In this document: in pieces, positions 1 through 5,334 of the stretch | Layout: every line of letters starts with the position of its first letter | Position numbering within the stretch: the first letter of the stretch is position 1 | Origin: an uncultured Kiloniellales bacterium | Lineage (GTDB): Bacteria > Pseudomonadota > Alphaproteobacteria > Kiloniellales > JAKSDN01 | DNA: 5,334 nt | Reading direction: 5' to 3' | NCBI GenBank assembly: GCA_947259625.1 | Contig: CAMYMY010000276.1 | Span: 1 to 5,334 of the forward strand | Notes under the pieces: generated by a model | What the model saw: only the letters and a program-made list of their open reading frames with translations | Told to the model about the DNA's origin: nothing | Databases searched by the model: none | Made by a program: the position numbers and the translations under genes

Positions 1-926
1 TCGCCGGCCAGCTCGATGAAGCGGGTCGGCACTTCGAACTCGCGCGCCTTCCAGGTCAGGTAGAAGGGGTCGATCGGGATGCAGTGGCCGCCCAGCCCCG
101 GGCCCGGGTAAAAGGGCATGTAGCCGAACGGCTTGGTGCTGGCCGCCTCGATCACCTCCCAGATATCGATGCCCATGCGCGAGTAGATCACCTTGAGCTC
201 GTTGACCAGAGCGATGTTGACCGCGCGGAAGACGTTCTCGGTCAGCTTGACGGCTTCGGCCGTGTCGACGGAGGAGACGGGAACGGTCCGTACGGCGACT
301 TGGTCGTAGAGCGCGCAGGCCAGCGCGGTCGCCTCGGCGCCGTCGCCGCCCACGACCTTGGGGACCGTCGTCCCGCTGTGAACCGGGTTGCCGGGGTCCT
401 CGCGCTCGGGCGAATAGGCCAGGAAGAAATCGACAGCGGACTTGAGCCCTCCGGCCTCGAGCTCTGGCCTGAGCTCCTGCATCGTGGTGCCCGGATAGGT
501 GGTCGACTCAAGGACGACGAGCTGACCTGCCTGGAGGTGCGGGGCGATCGAACGGCCGATGCCGAGGACGAAGGACAGGTCCGGCTCGCGGTGGCGGGTC
601 AAGGGCGTCGGGACGCAGATGAGGATCGCATCGAGGCCGGAAACCTCGGCAAAGTCGGAGGTCGCGCGGAACCGGCCCGAGGCGACCAGCGCGCCGATGT
701 CCTCGTCGGGGATATGGCGGATGTAGGACCGGCCCTCGTTCAACCGGGCCACCTTGTCCACGTCGTTGTCAAACCCGAGGGTCGTGAATCCGGCGTGGCA
801 GATGCTGCGCGCCAAGGGCAGCCCGACGTAGCCGAGCCCGATGACGCCGACCTTGGCTCGATGTTCCAGGAACCGAGCCTCGAGGTTCGCCGCGGATGTC
901 TGAGCGTCTGTCTTCACGTGCGTCAC
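1..926 (-). CDS. UDP-N-acetylhexosamine 6-dehydrogenase (WbpA/WecC/TviB type), partial, 3' end beyond the window
   Basis: The product is a cytosolic NAD-dependent dehydrogenase. Family members oxidise C6 of a UDP-HexNAc (usually UDP-GlcNAc) twice, giving the uronic acid used in O-antigens, capsules or glycoproteins. The 308 visible residues hold an N-terminal Rossmann motif GVIGLGYVGLPLA (27-39), ICVPTPLT (103-110), ESTTYPGTT (140-148), SPERED (172-177), the substrate-binding KLTEN..RAVN stretch (227-237) and the active-site GPGLGGHCIPIDPFYL (275-290) with catalytic Cys282. The C-terminal UDP-binding domain, about 100-130 residues, lies outside the window. I chose the GTG at 926: an in-frame TAG at 950-948 rules out anything longer, and GAGAAAGG (941-934) ends 7 nt before it; a second in-frame GTG lies at 917. 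It sits 59 bp after the epimerase on the same strand, so it is probably in the same operon. The family is certain. The wording of the motifs is closest to my memory of WbpA (UDP-GlcNAc), but the exact substrate is inferred. Confidence 0.93.
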   Translation of the reverse strand, partial: MTHVKTDAQTSAANLEARFLEHRAKVGVIGLGYVGLPLARSICHAGFTTLGFDNDVDKVARLNEGRSYIRHIPDEDIGALVASGRFRATSDFAEVSGLDAILICVPTPLTRHREPDLSFVLGIGRSIAPHLQAGQLVVLESTTYPGTTMQELRPELEAGGLKSAVDFFLAYSPEREDPGNPVHSGTTVPKVVGGDGAEATALACALYDQVAVRTVPVSSVDTAEAVKLTENVFRAVNIALVNELKVIYSRMGIDIWEVIEAASTKPFGYMPFYPGPGLGGHCIPIDPFYLTWKAREFEVPTRFIELAG

Positions 927-933
927 GACTCTG

Positions 934-941
934 CCTTTCTC
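934..941 (-). promoter_or_regulatory. Ribosome binding site of the UDP-sugar dehydrogenase
   Basis: On the minus strand GAGAAAGG ends 7 nt before the GTG at 926. Together with the in-frame TAG at 950-948, this fixes a non-ATG start for the dehydrogenase gene. Confidence 0.5.
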
Positions 942-963
942 GCCCGCCTATCGGTCCCCAGCC

Positions 964-978
964 GGCACCGCGTGTGCC
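964..978. repeat. Short perfect inverted repeat between epimerase and dehydrogenase genes
   Basis: GGCAC, five bases, then GTGCC form a perfect 5 bp stem with a 5 nt loop, wholly inside the 59 bp gap between the two minus-strand genes. There is no T-run after it on the minus strand, so it is not a convincing intrinsic terminator. It could be a minor mRNA hairpin or chance in GC-rich DNA. Confidence 0.3.
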
Positions 979-985
979 CCCCCGG

Positions 986-2137
986 CTAGATCGTCAGGCG
1001 TTTGTCGATCGAAAGGGACGCGGTGGAGAGTGCGTCCGCGATCCGCCGGCTCGCCTGGCCGTCGCCGTAGATGTCGCTGGAAGGGTAGGGCCCGCGCTCG
1101 CACTGGATCCCGATCGCGTTCTCGATAGCTTTGGTATCGTGCGCGACATCGATCACGTTCGGCCCCCTGTCGCGGCCGTTCTGGCGCGTCCCGATGTTCA
1201 CCGCCGGGACGCCCAGGTAGGCGCATTCCCGGATCGCGACGCTGGAATTGCCGACGATGCACAGCGACTTCTTGAGCAGCCTCAGAAAGGCCTCCGGAGG
1301 CAGGTTCCTGAAGAAATGCACATGCTCGAGCACGTGCCGCTCGCGATACACACGGATGCACTTGGAGGTTCCGTCGGACCCAGCATCGACATTCGGCCAG
1401 AACCAGAGCGTCGGCCGGTCGAGGCGGTCGATCGCCTCGATCGTCTGACTGGCCTGTTGGTAGGCGGCCTCGTATTCGGTCGTTACCGGGTGCTGCATGA
1501 CCACGAGAAAGCCCTCGGAAAGGTCGAACTGCGCGCCGACGCCGCCGAATTCGAACACGTCGGGCGCCTCGCGGCCGTTCTCGACGCAGGCGCGCGCGAT
1601 GTCGATGGAGGGACAGCCTGTCACGATGGTCCGTTCCGGTTCCTCGCCCATGCGGGCCAGGCGCTCGGCCGCGCTCGGGCTCGCCACGAGATGCAGGTCC
1701 GCCAGCTTGGTGACGGCGTGGCGTACCTTGTCGTCGATCGAGCCGGTGACCTCACCGCCCTGGATATGGACCAGCGGGATGTTCATGTAGGATGCGCAGA
1801 CAGCCGTCGCCAGGGTCTCGAAACGGTCGGCGATGGTCACCACCATGTCGGGTTTGAGATCGTCGAAGACGGTGGCCAGCTCGACCAGGCCCAGGCCGGT
1901 GGACTTGGCCGAGGTCACCAGGTTCTCGCCCTCCAGGATCATGTGAACCCGCCGGTCCACCTTGAAGCCGTCCTTCTCGATGACGTCGACCACGCTGCCG
2001 TAGCGCTCGAGCAGTGCCGAGGCGGCCAGCACGAGCTGAAGCTCGAGTTCCGGGTGCTCCCGGATCGCCGCCAGGGCGGTCTTGATGCGCGCGTAGCTGG
2101 GGCGCGCGGTGATCACCACACAGACTTTACGTTTCAT
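986..2137 (-). CDS. Hydrolysing UDP-sugar 2-epimerase, NeuC/LegG family
   Basis: Enzymes of this family invert C2 of a UDP-HexNAc and release UDP plus the free manno-sugar: ManNAc from UDP-GlcNAc (NeuC), or the 2,4-diacetamido-trideoxy sugar in the legionaminic pathway (LegG). The 383 residues match the usual length and the two-Rossmann-domain GT-B-like fold. Visible motifs are TARPSY (10-15), IADRFETLA (102-110), HIQGGEVTGS (124-133) followed by DDKVRHAVTKLADLH (135-149), TGCPSID (173-179), GNSSVAIRE (296-304), VNIGTRQNGR (313-322) and YGDGQAS (357-363). The GNSS, NIG.RQ.GR and YGDG blocks are typical of the family's nucleotide-binding C-terminal half. The N-terminal blocks differ from the classical form, with TARPSY in place of TRAEY and ADR in place of GDR. 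The ATG overlaps the stop of the upstream synthase gene (ATGA), and GGAG lies 5 nt before it, which suggests translational coupling. The family is clear. Which UDP-sugar it uses cannot be read from the sequence. Confidence 0.92.
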   Translation of the reverse strand: MKRKVCVVITARPSYARIKTALAAIREHPELELQLVLAASALLERYGSVVDVIEKDGFKVDRRVHMILEGENLVTSAKSTGLGLVELATVFDDLKPDMVVTIADRFETLATAVCASYMNIPLVHIQGGEVTGSIDDKVRHAVTKLADLHLVASPSAAERLARMGEEPERTIVTGCPSIDIARACVENGREAPDVFEFGGVGAQFDLSEGFLVVMQHPVTTEYEAAYQQASQTIEAIDRLDRPTLWFWPNVDAGSDGTSKCIRVYRERHVLEHVHFFRNLPPEAFLRLLKKSLCIVGNSSVAIRECAYLGVPAVNIGTRQNGRDRGPNVIDVAHDTKAIENAIGIQCERGPYPSSDIYGDGQASRRIADALSTASLSIDKRLTI

Positions 2138-3183
2138 GAGGTCTCCGGCTGCAAGTCGTCCTCGGTGAGGGGCTGGTCTCGCGCCACGCCCCTGGCAAGC
2201 GTGCGGCCGACTACGAGGTCCAGCCGCTGGACCGGAATGCCCGTGCCCGGCTTCTTGGCTGTCAGGTCATCGGGCTTGAGCAGATGGCCGGAGGGCAGAT
2301 CGCGACACGGGGTGAGGCTCTTCATGAAGATCTCGCGCAGGGGCGCGGCGGCGGCATCGGCCAGGCTCTTGTCCACGGGGCTGTCGCGCAGTGCCTCCAT
2401 GTAGCGCACGCCTTGGACGAGCTGGGCCAGCTCGGCCGTGGTCAGCGAGGCCGCGACGTCCGGGCCGAAGGCCTCGCGGCTCAAGGTCACGTGGACCTCG
2501 AGCACCTGCGCGCCCATAAGCGCCGCCCCGAGGCCCGGAAAGATCGTGGCCGAATGGTCGGAAAGCCCGACCGCACAGCTGTAGCGCGTCTTGAAAACCT
2601 CGAGCAGGTTGAGCCCCACGGCCTCCGGCGGCGTCGGATAGATCGAGGCGCACTGCAACAGCGCGAGCGGCACCTTCGCCGCCTTGACCTGCGCGACCGC
2701 GCCGTCGATCTCGTCGAGCGGCGACATGCCGCTAGAGAGCACGACCGGCCGCCCGGTCGCGCAGGCCGCGGCCAGCAGCGGCGTGTTGGTGATCTCGCCC
2801 GAGGCGATCTTCCAGGCCGCCACGCCGATGCGCTTCAGCAGCTCGACAGCTTCCAGGGAGAACGGCGAGGAGAGGAACAGCAGGCCCTTTTCCTCCGCAT
2901 GCCGGCGCAGGCCGGCCCACTGGTCCTCCGAGAACTCCATGCGCTTCCAGTAGTCGAAGCGGCTCTCGTCCTGCGGGCTGAAGGGCTTGCGCCAGGGCTC
3001 GTGGGGCGAGCTCTCCGCCTCGGCGATATGGGTCTGGAACTTGACCGCGTCCGCCCCGGCGGCGGCGATCGCGTCGATGAAGGCGTGCGCCATGCCCAGA
3101 CTGCCGTCATGGGCCTGCGCAACCTCCCCGATCACGGTGCAGGGCGCGGCAGGATCGCAGGTCTGTAGCCAGGTTTCAGTCAT
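2134..3183 (-). CDS. Nonulosonic (sialic-acid-like) acid synthase, NeuB family
   Basis: The enzyme condenses phosphoenolpyruvate with a ManNAc-type sugar to a nine-carbon 2-keto-3-deoxy acid (Neu5Ac, legionaminic acid or a relative) in the cytosol. The 349 residues fit the family. A TIM-barrel NeuB domain (about 15-265) carries IGEVAQAHDGSLG (18-30), AGADAVKFQTH (42-52), LSSPFSLEAVELL (104-116), KIASGEITNTPLL (125-137), SSGMS (150-154), QCASIYPTP (177-185) and GLSDHS (206-211). His210 and His231 have the same spacing as the Mn-binding histidines of meningococcal NeuB (215 and 236). The C-terminal SAF (antifreeze-like) domain, about 290-345, has LTAKKPGTGI (307-316). I chose the ATG at 3183 because homologues begin close to the IGE strand. 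It lacks a clear Shine-Dalgarno, and an in-frame TTG at 3267 preceded by GAGG would add 28 residues. It is the first gene of the run visible here. The family is certain; the exact product acid is not. Confidence 0.93.
   Translation of the reverse strand: MTETWLQTCDPAAPCTVIGEVAQAHDGSLGMAHAFIDAIAAAGADAVKFQTHIAEAESSPHEPWRKPFSPQDESRFDYWKRMEFSEDQWAGLRRHAEEKGLLFLSSPFSLEAVELLKRIGVAAWKIASGEITNTPLLAAACATGRPVVLSSGMSPLDEIDGAVAQVKAAKVPLALLQCASIYPTPPEAVGLNLLEVFKTRYSCAVGLSDHSATIFPGLGAALMGAQVLEVHVTLSREAFGPDVAASLTTAELAQLVQGVRYMEALRDSPVDKSLADAAAAPLREIFMKSLTPCRDLPSGHLLKPDDLTAKKPGTGIPVQRLDLVVGRTLARGVARDQPLTEDDLQPETS
2143..2146 (-). promoter_or_regulatory. Ribosome binding site of the 2-epimerase
   Basis: GGAG on the minus strand lies 5 nt upstream of the ATG at 2137, inside the last codons of the synthase gene. 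It supports this start and coupling across the 4 bp ATGA overlap. Confidence 0.6.
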
Positions 3184-3480
3184 CAAAGGGCCGCGTCGCG
3201 CAAATAGGGCAGCGTCAAGGCTAGAATGTTGGGACGCGCGGTCATCGTGTCGAGTGGGTGTCGCCAATCAGCCTCGGCACGCCTCGCAAGTGGCCTCGAG
3301 CTCAAGACGGCACAGGCTCGCTCGGTTCCCGCGTGCCAAGGCCGCCTCACCTAGCCCAGAAGCCGGGCGCTTTCAAGGCTTATTAAGATCCCCACCACGG
3401 CGCCGCACGAGCCACGCGTCTTGTCGGGGAACGCGAGTCGACGATGAGCCGCCCGACCAGCAGGCGATATGGGCCCTTCG

Positions 3481-3503
3481 TTCGATTGCACAGGCGGATC
3501 GAA
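3481..3503. repeat. Inverted repeat TTCGAT-N11-ATCGAA upstream of the SGNH gene
   Basis: Two perfect 6 bp half-sites, 17 bp centre to centre, lie about 90 bp before the SGNH start. They flank the weak -35-like TTGCAC at 3486. The geometry is compatible with a dimeric repressor operator, but 6 bp arms can occur by chance and no second copy was seen in the window. Confidence 0.25.
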
Positions 3504-3574
3504 TCCGATACGACGACTGTTCCAACACAAGGTCGGCATGTCGTCTCTCGCCGTCCACCGCAGGCCCTCATTTC

Positions 3575-3583
3575 AAGGAAGAG
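3575..3583 (+). promoter_or_regulatory. Ribosome binding site deciding the SGNH gene start
   Basis: The purine-rich AAGGAAGAG ends 7 nt before the ATG at 3591. It favours this start over the in-frame ATG at 3444, which would add 49 arginine-rich residues in front of the membrane segment. Confidence 0.7.
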
Positions 3584-3590
3584 CCCGATT

Positions 3591-4796
3591 ATGCGTCGAC
3601 AGCTCGGCAACTTTCTGGCGCTGTTGGTCAGCCTCTGCGTGGCGTTGGTTTTTATCGAGATGTCCCTGCGGCTCTATTTCTACGGCAATCTCGACCAGCC
3701 GGACTACCACACCCAGCTTTACGAACCCCATCCGACCCGTGGCTGGGCGGCGCGGCCGAACCTGGAGACGCGACTTCAGGATCTCGCTTTTAACGTGCCG
3801 CTGAGCATTAACTCGGGCGGCCTGCGTGGACCCGTTCACAGCCTGGAGACTGACCCAAAGCGATTCCGCATCCTGATCGTCTCGGATTCCGCCATGTTCG
3901 GCACCGGCGTGCGCGACGATGAGACGACGCCCGCCCAGCTCGAAGCGCTCCTGGGCAGCGACCGCTTCGAGGTGATCAACTTCAGCCTCGCCGCCTACAG
4001 CACGGTGCAGGAGTACGTGTTCTTCCTCGAGGAGGGGCTGAAATACCGGCCCGACCTGGTGCTGCTCGGCTTCGCGCCGGTCAACGACATCCAGACCAAC
4101 TACCAGCCGCTGCAGGAGAAGTACCAGAAGTCACTGGGCCGGCCCTACGCCTCGCTCGAGAACGGCAAGCTGGCGATCGACTACAGCACCGCGGGCGACC
4201 GTACCGAGCGCCGCGCCAAGAAGCGCGCACAGCGCAGCTGGCTGCGGAACTACGTGACCGATCACAGCGTGACCTACCGCCTGCTCCGCGCGGCAGTGGG
4301 AAAATTCCGCGGCGGCAAGCGCGTCGATCCCAATATCTTCCTCGGCTGGGCCTTTCTCGAGGACTTCGCGATGGACTACGCCGAGCCCGGCATGACCCGC
4401 ACGGACTACCAGCGCCTGTGGGCTGGGGGCTGGGCGGTCACCAAAGCGCTCATCCTGGACCTGCGCGACAAGGCGCAAGGGATCGGCGCGAGGTTCGCGA
4501 TGTTCATCGCGCCCTCGAAGATCGAAGGCGATCCGGAATTCCGCCAAAGCGTGCAGGAGGTCTTTCCGGCCGCGCGCATCGACATCCGAAAGATTTATCG
4601 AGAGCTGAAGTCGCTCGGCGATGCCGAGGGCATCCCGACCTTCGAGGTGGCGGCCGCGCTCGACGAGGCGATCCGCCTTGGCGCGCAAGATGTCTATTTC
4701 GACTTCGCCGACGAGCACTGGACGGCGCGCGGCCACGAGATCGCCGCCGAAGCGCTGGCTCGGCAACTGACGGCGGGCGACCTGTTGACGAAGTAG
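3591..4796 (+). CDS. Membrane-anchored SGNH/GDSL-type hydrolase or acyltransferase
   Basis: This 401-residue protein has a positively charged start (MRR) and one hydrophobic segment (about 8-30), which would leave the rest in the periplasm. The SGNH domain follows. Block I is ILIVSDSAMFGTGV (94-107) with likely nucleophile Ser100. Block II is VINFSLAAYST (128-138). Block III is LLGFAPVNDI (158-167) with Asn165. Block V is DEHWTARGHEIAAEAL (374-389) with His376 as the probable catalytic histidine and Asp374 beside it. Residues 44-80 (EPHPTRGWAARPN, then INSGGLRG) match the segment that commonly precedes the GDS motif in surface-glycan SGNH proteins. Such proteins add or remove acetyl or other acyl groups on glycans, or cleave esters. 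The setting beside sialic-acid-type genes suggests glycan O-acyl editing, which is inference. Block I has SDS instead of GDS and block II has Ala where Gly is usual. It stands alone on the plus strand and has its own ribosome binding site. Confidence 0.82.
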   Translation: MRRQLGNFLALLVSLCVALVFIEMSLRLYFYGNLDQPDYHTQLYEPHPTRGWAARPNLETRLQDLAFNVPLSINSGGLRGPVHSLETDPKRFRILIVSDSAMFGTGVRDDETTPAQLEALLGSDRFEVINFSLAAYSTVQEYVFFLEEGLKYRPDLVLLGFAPVNDIQTNYQPLQEKYQKSLGRPYASLENGKLAIDYSTAGDRTERRAKKRAQRSWLRNYVTDHSVTYRLLRAAVGKFRGGKRVDPNIFLGWAFLEDFAMDYAEPGMTRTDYQRLWAGGWAVTKALILDLRDKAQGIGARFAMFIAPSKIEGDPEFRQSVQEVFPAARIDIRKIYRELKSLGDAEGIPTFEVAAALDEAIRLGAQDVYFDFADEHWTARGHEIAAEALARQLTAGDLLTK

Positions 4797-4818
4797 GGCT
4801 TGCGCTTAAGGAGTTTAG

Positions 4819-5334
4819 TCAGTCCGTCTTTTGTTTGGACGATGACGGCTTTCCATAACCAAATTTGCTGATTTCGTCGACAACGCCAGCAGATCGGTAT
4901 GAGGCTATTGTAGGGCGATCCATGTCCATGTCTCCCTTCGTGACATGAAGACGGGCCACATCCATCAGGTCGATCATGTCGTCGCGAGCCCAATAGATCA
5001 TAGAAGTGGTCGGAGGCGTCCGCCATTCTGGGGGATAGAACAAAGGAATGAATTGGAACCAGAAATCATCGACCATGGAAAACCAACCCCTAGCGCGAAA
5101 GTGGCGGCTGATCGCCGGCGCAGGACAGTAAAAATCTGGGACCGACGCCGCGTTTTCCAGGCAATAATCGTCGATGAAACTCACGGCGCCGGCAAGCGCG
5201 GCGTCGCTTCCAAAGCAGTCGATGACATGCACGACTTTCATCCCTGCCACATGATCGACTCGCAAAATGATGGCCGCCTTTCCCCCTTGGCTCTCTATGA
5301 GAAAAGACTCGTAAGCGAAGAACGGATGTCTGTC
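4819..5334 (-). CDS. GNAT-like glycan-locus protein, C-terminal part (5' end beyond the window)
   Basis: The frame stays open from the window edge to a TGA at 4821-4819, giving 171 visible residues; the true start lies outside. The first 60 or so residues (AAIILRVDHVAGMKVVHVID, then FGSDAALAGAVSFIDDYCLE) look like the alternating strands and helices of an acetyltransferase-like domain. Next comes an aromatic stretch, GWFSMVDDFWFQFIPLFYPP (83-102), and then LHVTKGDMDMDRPT (129-142). From memory, the pairing of an IP..F.P segment with a terminal KGD.D.DRP motif is typical of GNAT-like proteins in polysaccharide and nonulosonic-acid clusters, whose role is largely uncharacterised. I could not confirm this by search. 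The tail (143-171) is polar and probably flexible. G+C is about 54%, well below its neighbours, which hints at a separate origin. It converges on the SGNH gene with 22 bp between stops and no terminator hairpin. Confidence 0.6.
   Translation of the reverse strand, partial: DRHPFFAYESFLIESQGGKAAIILRVDHVAGMKVVHVIDCFGSDAALAGAVSFIDDYCLENAASVPDFYCPAPAISRHFRARGWFSMVDDFWFQFIPLFYPPEWRTPPTTSMIYWARDDMIDLMDVARLHVTKGDMDMDRPTIASYRSAGVVDEISKFGYGKPSSSKQKTD

Larger units (their letters stand above)
3184..3590. other. Divergent gene-free region between the synthase and SGNH genes
   Basis: These 407 bp must hold the promoter for the plus-strand SGNH gene and probably one for the minus-strand synthase run. I find no protein with family character on either strand; the small open frames here are arginine-rich and overlap each other. 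Promoter-like matches are weak. On the plus strand, TTGCAC (3486-3491), a 17 bp spacer and TACGAC (3509-3514). On the minus strand, TTGAAA (3376-3371), a 17 bp spacer and TAGGTG (3353-3348). Neither has a good -10 box. AT-rich patches are few, the clearest being around 3376-3390. No terminator, riboswitch or tRNA was recognised. Confidence 0.5.

Noticed and set aside
84..989. 301-codon plus-strand open frame
   Set aside because: It lies opposite the dehydrogenase, whose motifs (Rossmann, GGHC) are unmistakable on the minus strand; the plus-strand product has no recognisable domain.
896..2404. 502-codon open frame on the plus strand
   Set aside because: It is antisense to the epimerase gene and runs into the synthase gene, is rich in Arg, Asp and Gly without any family motif, and is what high third-position G+C produces opposite a real gene.
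2284..3168. 294-codon plus-strand open frame
   Set aside because: It is antisense to the NeuB-family gene, and its Arg-rich, repetitive composition is typical of a shadow frame.
3323..3338. Sigma-54-like TGGCACG on the minus strand at 3338-3332
   Set aside because: The required -12 TTGC-type element is absent at the right spacing.
3444..3590. N-terminal extension of the SGNH protein from the ATG at 3444
   Set aside because: The 49 added residues are Arg-rich and would precede the membrane segment; the ATG at 3591 has a good ribosome binding site and a normal N-terminus.
3351..3610. Three small overlapping minus-strand frames of 61-75 codons
   Set aside because: They overlap each other in different frames, run into the SGNH start region, and show no motif or convincing ribosome binding site.
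4131..4766. 211-codon minus-strand open frame
   Set aside because: It is antisense to the SGNH gene, which carries clear catalytic blocks in the plus frame.
4797..4818. Possible bidirectional terminator between the convergent genes
   Set aside because: The 22 bp contain only the short palindrome CTTAAG, with no GC-rich stem and no T-run.
1..5334. CRISPR array, tRNA/rRNA, insertion sequence or attachment site
   Set aside because: No regularly spaced repeats, cloverleaf, transposase or terminal inverted repeats were seen on reading both strands.

Overview
This window is a GC-rich stretch (about 60-73% G+C in the lines I counted inside the main genes) from a bacterial surface-glycan or glycoprotein-modification locus. 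The base composition and the style of the proteins fit a high-GC proteobacterium, perhaps an alphaproteobacterium. That is an inference: there is no rRNA or other taxonomic marker here.

Layout. On the minus strand, reading from about 3183 down to base 1, lies an operon-like run of three genes: a NeuB-family nonulosonic (sialic-acid-like) acid synthase (3183-2134), a NeuC/LegG-type hydrolysing UDP-sugar 2-epimerase (2137-986) that overlaps it by an ATGA, and a WbpA/WecC-type UDP-N-acetylhexosamine dehydrogenase (926-1, 3' end outside the window). A gene-free divergent region of about 400 bp (3184-3590) separates this run from a plus-strand gene for a membrane-anchored SGNH/GDSL-type hydrolase or acyltransferase (3591-4796). 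That gene converges, with a 22 bp gap, on the 3' end of a minus-strand gene (5334-4819, 5' end outside the window). Its product resembles the C-terminal half of the GNAT-like proteins found in polysaccharide clusters. The last gene is clearly lower in G+C, about 54% over 4861-5334.

How the genes work together. The epimerase would hydrolyse a UDP-HexNAc (UDP-GlcNAc or a 4-acetamido-6-deoxy derivative) to the free manno-configured sugar. The synthase would condense that with phosphoenolpyruvate to a nine-carbon 2-keto-3-deoxy acid. The dehydrogenase would supply a UDP-HexNAc uronic acid as a second building block. The SGNH and GNAT-like proteins could add or remove acyl decorations. The CMP-transferase (NeuA type), the aminotransferase/dehydratase genes that would separate legionaminic from sialic acid, and all glycosyltransferases are outside the window, so the final sugar cannot be named. 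I see no rRNA, tRNA, CRISPR array, insertion sequence or convincing terminator.
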